From Cyathus striatus (lineage: Eukaryota > Basidiomycota > Agaricomycetes > Agaricales > Nidulariaceae): 64,000 nucleotides of DNA. Where the stretch lies: assembly GCA_025738555.1 (NCBI GenBank), contig JAOVFP010000023.1:806001-870000 (forward strand), read 5' to 3'. Under the pieces are notes generated by a model. That model searched no databases. It was not told the DNA's origin and saw only the letters and a list, made by a program, of their open reading frames with translations. Of this stretch, positions 12,584-22,980 are shown piece after piece. The stretch's first letter is position 1. Each line of letters begins with the position of its first letter. The translations under genes and the position numbers were made by a program.

Positions 12584-15500
12584 TCAGTCCATCCTGAAAT
12601 GCTTCTCTATGACATCTTTCACAAGCTTATATCCGTTGGTAGCGAATAGCCTGGATCGTAGGAATGGCCCTACGTCAAAGATATCGTGTTCCTTGGCCTG
12701 AAAAATTCATTTGAGCAACGTTAACACGATATACATCACAAAGGCTTACGCGTTCTTCGAGATCGTGCACTTTGACTTCTACAAATTCTGGCTGTTCGTG
12801 TCTCTGAAGCTGGTGGAATCGTGCTTTGTCTTTAATAAGTCCACCAAGCAAAAATGATAACAACTCCTCATGGTCCTTTGATTGCGTAAGATATTTCCGG
12901 AAGCCCTAATGAACAGTATATTAGCAGTTTCTTAAGCATGAAGGTGTATGCAAACGTACTCTCTGTAATGTTTTCTTGATACTCATCTTTTGCGCGCTCA
13001 CGAAGCTACCAACTGCAACTTCAATGGCAAGATCGATATCGTCTGAGCGCACATATTCACGGAGTGCCATCTTGGCGCTGGCTTCCGCCATGCGTATCAT
13101 ACTCTCCAAATGGCGCACAGTAATTGGGTAAGAGCCAGTAGCCATAGATTCCCTTCGCAAATCTGCGAACAGCCGTGCCAGTTTTTCTTGATCAACCTCG
13201 AAAAGCTTCGGTCGAACTTTCTCGCGTGCGTATATGATATACTTGCGCAGTATATCTTGTGGAATAATCTAGAAGTAGTGTTAGATTTTTTTTGACAGAA
13301 TTCGGAAATGCATACATCAGCATCCAGAGAGGTTCCGACATTCATTTCGTCGCTCTCCTTTTCAAACTTCGGATGACTTCTCAAATGACTTCCAACGACG
13401 AATCGTGCCAATAATTCATCCATGACCGGATCCACAGAATCCTTCACGACACATAGAACGTCAAATCGAGACAAAATGGGTTCCGTGAGTTCAACGTTCT
13501 GCGAGAATGGAATAGTGGGGTTGTAACGACCGCGGATAGGATTGGCAGCAGCAATAATGGCACAACGAGCTTGCAGCGTTGTTACGATTCCCGCCTTTGA
13601 GATAGATATAGATTGCTGTTCCATGGCCTCGTGAATAGATGTGCGGTCCGCGTCGTTCATCTTGTCGAACTCATCGATCAAGCAAGTACCTTTGTCGGCG
13701 AGCACTAGAGCACCTCCCTCAAGTGTCCATTCCCTTGTTACAGGATCCTTACGCACGCTAGCAGTCAGACCGACGGCAGATGCACCCTGTCCGGTGGCAA
13801 ATACAGAGCGATGTGCGGTTTTCTCTACATATTTTAAGAACTGGGATTTGGCAGTACCAGGATCGCCGAGAAGCAATACGTTTATGTCCCCGCGAATTCG
13901 ATGTTTATGGTTAATATCCTTTGTTACGCCTCCAAATAATGACAACGCGATTGCTGTTTTAATATCTTCATGTCCGTAAATAGATGGTGCAATTGACTTG
14001 ATGATTCTCTTTCGAATGCGTTCATCTTTAGCCAAGTTCCGCATTTCTTTTTCATCTTCTTCGGTTAGCCTGAAAGCTGCAAATACATCTTCTTTTTTAT
14101 TAATATGGTTTGCCTCTATGATTGTAGAGAAGACAGGAAATCCATTCTTCGAGTTGAGAGAGGCATCAAAGTTGTTCCTGTATATTCCCGTTACTTCCTT
14201 ATAAGCGGAAGATAGATCAATTTAACTAAAATGTTGAAAGACATATCTCAAACTTACAACTTCCTCTCCAGGCTTTGCGCTGTCAATAAGGTCCCAGAGA
14301 AGGATTACCTCTCGATGTCTTGGAAGACGACCGGCAGGAACAGACCCAGGTGATTCTTGTAGTGTCATTTTTTGATAATTTCGATATATAGTCTACGGAT
14401 GCGCCAATTAGGCTTGTTTATCCGTTGTTATACTATACGAAACACAAACCTGCTCGGAATTGACAGTAAAGGGGCCTTTGCTTTCACAATGAGCGCAGTA
14501 ACTAACTTTCACTTCTTTAGCCGCATCTTGATAGAATGGACCGAGCACTGCTCCGCATTTTCGACAATCGAATTTAACGTATTTGAGCTGAGGAAAAACA
14601 CCACTGCGACGCGTAACGACACCAGACACTCGCACAAGATTGTTCAAGTTTGATCTACGAAGGTCTCGCAGAGTAGAACTGAGAGGGAGATCGGATATAC
14701 GGACATGAACTTCAGAGTGGATGCGGGTATAGGCAGGATAATAGACCAAAATAGCATTTAAAGCGACCTCGTCGAAGATCTCCAACATTGCACTTGGAGA
14801 ATTGGTAAGGAAATAGGCAAGAATAGGTTTAGAAAGGGCCAGATGCAAGTATGAAACTTCCAATGATTCCGCATTGTCTGCGAAGTTAGATCAATTAAGT
14901 GGCAACTTACTCGAGCAAAATTTTACGCACTTTCTCCTAGATTCCTAATTCTTTGACCATATACAGAAGCTCCACTCTCATCCACATAAGTCATTAAAAA
15001 CTGGCGAAAATGACGAACGATTGAACGCCGAACGCGATCGTTTGCAATCCATTCGACTATTGACTTTGCTTTGATGTCGCTCAGCTGTTCCAGAGGAATT
15101 TCCTAAATGCGAGTGAGTAAATAAGGTTTCTTGAAAAGTTCAAGAGCGTACATCTTCAATACCATCAAGGTCGTCGATATCTCTCCGCTCGTCATACTGC
15201 CGTCTTGTACGCCTCCTCATACGTGAAAGGCCCATATCATCATCCATATCATCATCTGCATCCATATCATCGCTTCCTAGAAATGCAGGTGCACGGCTAC
15301 GACGAGCAGCACGTGCCCCACGTCCACCGGCACGCTCTAGTCGGTCACGACGCGCCATTTGTCTCTCGGCCTCTCGACGCGCGGCAGCAGAGAGCTCATC
15401 GAGCTCGCCGTTGTCGTCAATGCCAGCATCTGAATATTGATCCAGTAGTTCATTAGGGGCATAATCTCTGAAATGAAGTTAAGATAAACAATCTGCGCAA

Positions 15501-15751
15501 GAGATATGCACGGACTCGGCTAGTGTTTCTCCAAACAAATCTTCGCCTTCCTCGTCCTCTTCGTCGTCAAGGTCTTGAACAGCATTTCTTTCGTCTAAAC
15601 TATCGTCCGTGTCAGAGAATGGGGCTGGAGGTGAAGAAGGAGGAAGTGATGAGTGAGAGTCGCGTCGAGCAGGTGTGGACGGGTCCGGAGGGGAGGACGC
15701 AGGGGTTGGAGACCCGGATCTCTGGCGCTTAGAGCCCCTAGGCTGGGACGA
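12584..15751 (-). CDS. MCM2: DNA replication licensing factor MCM2
   Basis: Subunit of the MCM2-7 replicative helicase. Multi-exon minus-strand gene ending at TGA 12584-12586. Reading N to C: a Ser/Pro/acidic tail ([17 protein letters not shown], then acidic [19 protein letters not shown]), a second basic/acidic segment ([20 protein letters not shown]), and the N-terminal OB domain with a C4 zinc finger ([11 protein letters not shown] ... YCAHCESKG). The AAA+ core follows with Walker [10 protein letters not shown], Walker [10 protein letters not shown], sensor AAANP and arginine finger LSRFD. The C-terminal winged-helix region ends VIEKHFRMD. The segment [20 protein letters not shown] and the ending [14 protein letters not shown] identify MCM2 rather than another MCM. 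The initiating ATG is not resolved: the first clear exon begins after a good acceptor (ctctcag) at 15751, and a short upstream exon holding the ATG is expected between about 15760 and 15960. Confidence 0.95.
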
Positions 15752-16021
15752 CTGAGAGCATGTAAGATGGACGCATTTGAGAAGAAGAAAAGACTTGCCA
15801 TAGTTTGTAGTAAATGTGTGGTGGAGGATAAGCAAAAGAAAGCTGGCAGAAAAGAGATAAATGAAGACGACGCGATGGGACGCGTATTCAAACTCAGCTT
15901 AAAGTTAGTGGTGTGACGTGACAAGGCGCAGTTGAGGTGTGACATTGACAAGCATCATCAAACGCTCCATTCCCCTCTCTTCCCCTTCTCTTCCGCTCTT
16001 ACTCGCCCACTATCCACCACT

Positions 16022-16721
16022 ATGACCACCGCAGTCTCTCCCTTCGCCCGCAGCAGCGCCTTTGAAGACTCCCTTCTTTCTGGGAGAGGTCAGACCGTGA
16101 GTGCCGCCCCATTGACGTTCTCTCTGCATTGTGATATACCCAAATAGTGCTGCTATTACAGATAGAAGAAATGTATAGCGTTCCGGAGAGTTTCTTAGAG
16201 ATCGAGGTCCGGAATCCTCAAACTCATGGTTAGAAACGCTTTCTTTACTCCGGTTTGTGTCCTGAAGATTCCTTTCCGTAGGCTTTGGAAGGAAGATGTA
16301 CACGGATTATGAAATCGTGTGCAAGGTTCGTCAACTTTGGTTATGTTACTTCACACTATGGTGACACCTCTGCTACCTGCAGACCAATATCCCAGCCTTC
16401 AAACTTCGTCACTCAGTCGTTCGTCGGCGATATTCTGACTTCGAAGCCTTCCGCGATATTCTCGAGCATGAATCAACGCGTGTCAATATCCCACCTTTGC
16501 CGGGAAAAGTATTCACGAATAGGTTTTCTGATGAAGTTATTGAGAGTAGAAGGGAGGGTTTAGAGAGGTTTTTGAGCATAGTGGCTGGGCACCCACTTCT
16601 TCAGGTTAGTCCACATGCTAACGTTACTCTATATCATCTGACACTACAACCTTAGACTGGTAGCAAAGTTTTATGTGCATTTTTGCAAGATCCTGCCTGG
16701 GAGAAGTCTCAGTGGGTCTGA
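16022..16721 (+). CDS. SNX3: Sorting nexin 3 (Grd19-type PX protein)
   Basis: PI3P-binding sorting nexin that retrieves endosomal cargo with retromer. Five exons (16022-16096, 16162-16228, 16282-16325, 16383-16604, 16656-16721) give 157 residues, close to the usual length of about 160. The protein is nearly all PX domain: [19 protein letters not shown], then [16 protein letters not shown], the phosphoinositide-binding RRYSDFE, and the proline-rich [12 protein letters not shown] loop. It ends [13 protein letters not shown]. All introns are short with GT..AG ends and phases that rejoin the frame. It starts a few hundred bases from MCM2, which faces away, so the two probably share a divergent promoter (15,752-16,021). 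Confidence 0.95.
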
Positions 16722-16942
16722 ATGCCAACTTTTGTTGACCATACCTCGTGTACTTCACTTATATTTCGTTTCATGACTATTTCATCTATGTATGTCCTTG
16801 TAGTTCGTTTCATTCGCACTCAAAATAGCCTCTTTTGCGTTTCACACGCCTGCCGGCCGTAGTCTCGAGATTTACCTAAGATTGGTAATGGAAGTACGTT
16901 ATGCCAGCAAAGCATGCCCCTGTATGATTGTATGCAATTACT

Positions 16943-17441
16943 CTAACGAAGGGGCTGACTCGCTGCCAGGTCTATCAAAAACAATGGGTCGCGGGTAAGA
17001 TTGAAGTGGCTCTCTAAGAAGGGGTTAGCTCAATGAAGCTCAAGCAAGGCAATGCTACTTACTCACGTATATCCCAAACGTCCTCACTGCTTTTTGCGAG
17101 GCGTTTATTTGCCCACCATTCCGCTCGTCTGCGAATCCATGCTTCACGCTGCTCCTCGGGGTGCATCGGTTTAAGCATCAGACAAAATTTAAATTCTTCC
17201 AGCTTAGGAGAGCAATTGGGTCGTTCTCCATAGCGATATAAAGACTTTACTTGAGACCTGATAACTTGATGATAAAATGTGGTTGGAAATAACATGACCA
17301 ATGGAATAAATACGTACCACCGCACGACAAATAAATATCAAATAAATTCAAGCATCCAGGAACGTCGTTGGGAGTGGGATGCACACGGCGTAGGTAGTCC
17401 TCTTCTTGTGCAACGGCAGTTTTGAAATCGAGTTTAGGCAT
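16943..17441 (-). CDS. Emi1-type twin CX9C mitochondrial protein (DUF3128 family)
   Basis: Three exons (17441-17318, 17264-17067, 17013-16943) encode 130 residues beginning MPKLDFKTAVAQEEDYLRR. The protein has a perfect twin CX9C pattern, CLNLFDIYLSC and CSPKLEEFKFC, with the YRYGE block between them, then WIRRRAEWWANKR and SSEDVWD. This is the signature of the Emi1/DUF3128 family, named after yeast early meiotic induction protein 1. Twin CX9C proteins are typically oxidised by MIA40 in the mitochondrial intermembrane space, and MIA40 is encoded 5 kb away. The exact role of this family is not settled. The last exon (ending AASQPLR) was chosen because the splice phases fit; it is less conserved. 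Confidence 0.85.
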
Positions 17442-17561
17442 TTATGCAAGTGTTCAAATTCAAACGTTCAGATCAAACTTACTTAATAAATCAATGCATA
17501 CCAATAAAACAGCTCGCGTCACGCGTCACGGTCAGTCATCCACACCAGTCTTACCTTTTCC

Positions 17562-18892
17562 ATGGCCCTGCAAGCCCTTCGTTGGCATTCTTTTCAAGGG
17601 TTGTACCTTACTTACCAGGCCATATCGACGCTTTTTGTTCGCATTCCTTCATGGGCGTTATTTAATCTCTTAAGGTAATTTGCTCCAGCATCTATGATAG
17701 CTATGTGGAAATAGCCCAGACATTAGGTCATGGCGCCCTAGGAAATCCTGGACTATAAGCCGGGTGATCAGAGTCAATCTCCTTCGACACTACTTGTCTG
17801 TACTAGCAAGGTCAGTAACATCTCCTATGCTCCCTTCTCTATTCCCTCATTTCCCGCAGATCAGGACCAATTAGTAAAGTCCCTGACCACCTTAGTATTG
17901 CTCCTGGTCCCAATGTCCACGGGGTTTGGATTGAGTCAGTGCCAGAGTTGATTGGCGGTGAACTCCAAACTTTTGCAGATAGGGCTTACGTTGTTCCGGT
18001 CCGTATACCTGGCTATTGGTTGTACAAGGCGGACTCGTCATCTGAGATAGCCTACCCACCGCAACCCGGGGAAAAAGTTATATTAGCCTTTCACGGTGGA
18101 GCTTACGTTCGATTGTCTGCTCATCCAGGTGATATGACAGCAGCTATTGCACGCGGGTTACTGGAGCATGTCTCTGCTGTTCAACGAGTTTTCTCTCTCG
18201 AGTACCGACTCTCTAGAGGGAAGCCTTATGAGCCCGCGCATCCATTCCCTGCAGCTCTTTTGGATGCATTAGCTGGTTATAATTACCTTGTCAATACCGT
18301 TGGGTTCTCTCCGTCCAACATATTTATAGAGGGAGATTCTGCTGGTGGAAATCTTGCACTTGCCCTTACGAGATATCTGATTGAAAATAAGAACGACTCC
18401 AAACTCAATCTTCCAGCTCCCCCAGCTGGTATCATTCTTCTATCTCCTTGGTGTGACATTGGTACAAGTCACGATAACATTCCTGGCGGATCAGCCACGA
18501 CATGCGTCGCTAGCGACTTTCTTAAAGATCCAACTAAGGGTGGATTTGACTATGCAAGAGATGCATTCCTCGGTCCCCATGGACTCGATATGGCTGGATA
18601 CAACAAATATATCTCCCCCGCTTCACTCGACCCGCGCTCAGATATTCATTTTAAAGATTTCCCAAGGACATTTATCGTTGCTGGTGGGGCAGAAGTTATA
18701 TTGGATCAAATTAGGTCGCTAAAGGTCAAAATGGTGAAGGACCTCGGAGAAGGTAACGGTCGAGCTGGCAAGGGGAAAGTCACGTATTTTGAAGCCTCTG
18801 ATGCCATTCATGACTATTTAGTATTTCCCTGGCATGAACCAGAAAGGTCCAATACCTTACACGAGATTAACAGATGGATTTCTGCTATGTAG
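17562..18892 (+). CDS. Alpha/beta-hydrolase of the hormone-sensitive-lipase type
   Basis: Predicted carboxylesterase or lipase-like hydrolase of 409 residues from three exons: 17562-17674, 17727-17810 and 17860-18892. The start MALQALRWHSFQGLYLTYQA was found by following splice phases upstream. It begins a hydrophobic N-terminal stretch, probably a membrane anchor, continuing through RPRKSWTISRVIRVNLLRHY. The core has the oxyanion motif FHGGAYVRL near residue 115, the nucleophile elbow EGDSAGGNLALALTR with the catalytic Ser, a likely acid in AGGAEVILDQ, and the catalytic His in AIHDYLVFPWHEPE. It ends EINRWISAM. A decayed relative lies 0.8 kb downstream in the same orientation. The substrate is unknown. 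Confidence 0.88.
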
Positions 18893-19689
18893 ATGTTGAA
18901 GGGGTTGACAGCGAGCACTGGTATAGGTAGCTGCCCAAGACGGGTATAAGTCTGTAATGGGGGCTTGCAATCACAAGGCACCATAGCTTACAAGCACGAT
19001 CGTAGCTAGGGGTTGGGGTTTCGATTCTCCCTCTGATGCCTCTTTTTCTGCAATTACAAGGCTGGACACATCTCAGTTGTATTGCTTTAATGTATATATT
19101 GCACACTATCGGTGGTATCGTGCATCATGCATACAACAACTCACATGACATCCAGCTGTTTCTCACAGAAGCATCTTTACTTGAATTTTGCTTGAATCAA
19201 TTCCGCACTTGACGGCTCTTCAATATACTTACTAGCTGGTTGGTATCTTGACTCTTGAGCGTATGATTTTCCTCAGTGCTGCAACTATCTCTACTTAAAG
19301 GCTACCACCTGAATCCTACACTGGCAAAGAAAATATGTATTTTGTCGCTTGCCTTTTAAAGATCTAACTTGTCAACGTATTCACCGGTATTCATCCTTTG
19401 TAAGTATTCCCATTTCGATTAGTTTGTGCTCTCCATTCCTAGTAAATCGCCCCTACTAATATCAGCTGTGGAAAGGTGATTGATGCTCGAGAAAGACGGG
19501 AGTCGGATGATTTGAGTTGACTTGTACTAGCTTGTACTATAGTCTATTATTGAATAGTAAGTATTGAATATTTGAATGCTCAACTGATATCGAATGCCTG
19601 CTCAAATCAAGCTCCAACAGAACAGGACCAAAATCTTCGATTCGGCATTCCCATTGCCGACGGCATTTTTGGAGGATTAAGGCAACTCA
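18893..19689. other. Intergenic region, no intact gene
   Basis: About 800 bases between the hydrolase and its degenerate copy. No open frame with coding character was seen. It may hold unrecognisable 5' parts of the pseudogene. Confidence 0.4.
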
Positions 19690-20227
19690 GTACTCATGGC
19701 GGCTAGAGTATCTGGTCAATGCCATAGGGGCCGCCGGATCCCTGGCTCCCCCTGGTCTGATCTTAACCAAGTCACGATAATGTTTATGTTCCTAGTGCGT
19801 CAGCCGTTCTCATCGCCGCTCGCAACTATAGCCTCGGGGTGAGCCAACATTGAGCCAACGAAGAGTAGTTTCAATTGGGCAAATAAAACGCTCCCCGGAC
19901 CCTAGGTCTAGAAAATGAGAAACGCAACAGATGTTTATAACACCTGTATCACTCGACCCAGAGTTGAGGATCGATTTTAACGGGTTTCCAAAGACAATTA
20001 TCATTAGTGGAGGAGCGGCAGTATCATTAAATCAGAATAATCAGATGAGGATACTTATATAAAGAATAATAAAGGACATGGGAGCAACATGGGAGAAGGC
20101 GACGGAGAGAAAAAGGTGATGGCAAAGCAATGGCAAAGTTCGATACTTCAACACGGCATAAATAAACTGGAAAGGTCTGAATTTTGAAACCTTCAGGGCC
20201 ATTGATCGATGGGTCTCTGCAGCCTAA
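19690..20227 (+). pseudogene. Decayed copy of the neighbouring alpha/beta hydrolase
   Basis: Fragments resemble the 3' half of the hydrolase at 17562-18892 in the same order. Near 19760-19790 the DNA caagtcacgataa matches the parent's DIGTSHDN region. At about 19950-20030 the frame reads SLDPELRIDFNGFPKTIIIS, then GGAAVSLNQ, matching the parent's SLDPRSDIHFKDFPRTFIVA, then GGAEVILDQ. At 20196-20227 it reads RAIDRWVSAA and stop, against EINRWISAM and stop. In-frame stops and frame changes separate the pieces, and the GDSAGG elbow is not recognisable. This is best read as an old tandem duplicate that lost function. Confidence 0.7.
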
Positions 20228-20363
20228 TAAGGCACTTTTGCATCATCTGGGACATGTAGGAGAAAACTAGAATATCGAAATCAATTACCATATACAAAAA
20301 ACTAAGAGACATAGGGGAACGGGGCGTAGTGTTAGCAGCAACCAAAATTACCAAATGGCGTAA

Positions 20364-21920
20364 TCATTGTCGTTTCGCTTCTTCGATTTGTTCTGTGCTA
20401 CCCTTGCCGCTTTCCGCCGGGGTGGAACTACTGAAAGCTTCTCCAGATTCCGCAATGCGAAGGCCGTCGGCATGATAATCGCCAAGATAAAAGTAAGTAG
20501 CAGGGAGCCCTACAAGTAAGGCTCCAACAACATTTCCGAGGAATGCAGCAATAAGCGACCTATACAAAAACAATTAATGCGCGTCCTTTATTGGTCATGA
20601 AACTGTGGTCCTACTTTCGGATGTACTCCGCAACAGTCAGCTATAATGGGTTTATCAGACAGGCAACGTGAGTAACACGGATTTACGCCTTACATCGGCA
20701 CCAAACATAATTCCCAATGGAACCGAAAACATATTAGCAACCACTGGACATGACACGGTCAGATTTTGTTTTAAACCTAAATTTCTTTTTCTTCCTACCG
20801 TGGTCGTATGAGCAAGCCACAAAGATCTATCCACATTTGTTAGAAGGAAGCATAAATATAGCAACGATTACTTACCCAAATAGGTATCCAAATGGATACT
20901 ATCTGCAGGTTTGTAAGAAGCGTGATCTAGCTCCTGAAACGAATACTGACCTTGGAGATAGTATCTTTGGCGCCAGCAGCTTGCTATACCCCGATAAAAT
21001 CGCATTAAAATGTAGCCCACCACCCGACTGAAAGAGCTTACCCATATGGCGACGCAAACTAACCAATTACATCCAATGCCTCTAAGGAAGATTTGGTGCC
21101 ACTGAGGGTCACTAGCTTTGTGACTTAAAGAAGCACGTCAGTATATATGTGTTCTTCGAGCACATGAAACGCACATTGCGAAAGACTTGATATACGTGAT
21201 GTAGGGCTCTGTTGATACAATGCCAGTATCTATATCAGTATGTTTATCATTCTCTTCTGGCACCGCTATTCGATGGCTGAATACTTACAGTGAACTAGAA
21301 TGGCTGCGAAGAAAAGGCTTCCGGCAAGATTTCCGAAAAGAACTAATTACTGTTATTAGTTTAGTCGCACCTCATATTGGTTAGAAGTTATACCAATTAT
21401 CCAATTCACTGGGATACTCCACCACGGTATGGCACGCTTGATAGCAGCCATAGGAAATATCTGCACCACTAATATCAAACACTGTTTATCGTGGTTGCAT
21501 TAAAGTGTGAATACCATCATGTTACTGGTCAATAGTTCGTACCCTTGCAAAACGATCCTATTGATATGTATGGTCAGGACATAGTCAACGTCGGGAAGAT
21601 GAGAGCAAGGTTAAAATCACATCACCAAACCCACTGGGAATACGAAGCCTCCCAGTATTTTTACAATGCCAGGATTTGATTGGGTTAGTCCTGTTGCGCC
21701 TCCTGAGATTACTTCTGATAGCAATCCACCAAACGACAACATGACACCAGCTAGAAACTATTTAGAACGAGATCAGCGATTACTTGCGGCCACCACTTGT
21801 GTAACATACTGCTTTCATGAAAATGACTTCGTATCGATCTCTGTGCTTGGAGATACCATGCTGAATCATTACATGTGCCACCTCTGCAGGCTTTAGCGTA
21901 CTGTCCGAGTTAGAAACCAT
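20364..21920 (-). CDS. Formate/nitrite transporter (FNT) family channel
   Basis: Integral membrane channel for small monovalent anions such as nitrite or formate, in the plasma membrane by analogy. Many short exons run from ATG 21920 (MVSNSDSTLKPAEVAHVMIQ) to TGA 20364-20366. Diagnostic segments in order are AGVMLSFGGLLSEVISGG, GLTQSNPGIVKILGGFVFPV, IVLQGYELLTSNMM, FPMAAIKRAIPWWSIPVNW, VVANMFSVPLGIMFGAD near 20700, and the last helix LIAAFLGNVVGALLVGLPAT. The cytosolic tail is short and hydrophilic (STEQIEEAKRQ). The FNT fold has six membrane helices; the segments seen match that order. Some internal exon edges (20,580-21,350) were not resolved exactly. Transport specificity is not readable from this sequence. 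Confidence 0.9.
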
Positions 21921-22980
21921 AGTGTCAGTGGGGAATGGTTAAAGAGCTGAAGTCAAGAGGGGCGGTCAGCGTGAGCGCTGGGGTTAGAACTCCCAGTGCC
22001 AGGTGATATTTATTGGGGTACACGCTTCGGCAGTTGTTTATAGGCATCCCACCAACGTCAGGAAACATGCAGAAGCCAAAGGAACTATAGTTAGATTAAC
22101 CCTCGGGTGTGGGAGTTCTAAGAAGGTAAGTAAGAGCCATAAATATGATGAATGAAAAGAGTTTCACACTCACCTGACCGGATATTGCAATTCTATTGGC
22201 TGATATGCGATATAATTATCAGCAGCGCACAAAAGTAGACAAAAATGGTAGTGCCCGGGGCTGCTGCCAGTGCCATGATGGCGACAGGTTATTTTTAACA
22301 GCCTTCATTTGGTCTTCATACAAGGGAAGCGATGCGGCTTGAGCGGCTTTGAGCGGGTGATGCACAAATCGGATCGGTTGATTGCTGCCGCGGAATTATT
22401 ATTATGATACCCGACTACAAGCAACTACAAACAACCACCCATCCCCAGTGACAATTTCAACTGTCCAGACTCCGCAGTGCGAACGCATGTCTTTAGCTGT
22501 AGGCGTAGCCATACAAGCGCTGGCTCATTTTTACTCTAAACTTATCCGTATATGTGTCGGCTGTGCGCAACCTCAAAGTTACTACTTACTAGTATATTAG
22601 ATGAGGGCATAAGTATAAGTATACCATTCGTCATGACTCATATGATATGCACTGAGGCTCTCCTACAAATTTCTATCACCCTTTCTCTCAAGGCTGAGGA
22701 TCTAACGGAAACATTGCTGATCGGGCATGCTCGACGACTGAACGTCCTTTTAATGACATGTTGCCGGAGTCACTACCAAGAAGACAGCACTGGACACCAA
22801 CTATAAATGTAATTCACTTAGTAAGAGTCTAGAGACCATGCTCTCAATCACTATCTATAGCATTAGCGACATGCCATCCACTATTGCCTATCTATACTAA
22901 CAATCATAAAGTATAGCAATGGCGAAAGCCTCGCATATAATTAATATACTGAGCATTCTTAATATTTATTGTTAAACCTA
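21921..22980. other. Intergenic region with a short inverted repeat
   Basis: About 1.06 kb upstream of the FNT gene (minus strand) and downstream of the 3' end of the Mei2-like gene (minus strand). It should hold the FNT promoter. Apart from one 12-bp inverted repeat I see no gene or element. Confidence 0.45.
21984..22121. repeat. 12-bp inverted repeat, arms 114 bases apart
   Basis: TTAGAACTCCCA at 21984-21995 is exactly complementary to TGGGAGTTCTAA at 22110-22121. The pair lies 64-200 bases upstream of the FNT start codon. It could be a regulatory site pair or the remnant of a small inverted-repeat element; no target duplication was seen. Confidence 0.45.

Noticed and set aside
15595..15951. 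ATG-containing frame upstream of the first clear MCM2 exon (MSHLNCALS...)
   Set aside because: No splice choice tried joins it in phase to the [10 protein letters not shown] exon, so it is not claimed as the MCM2 start.
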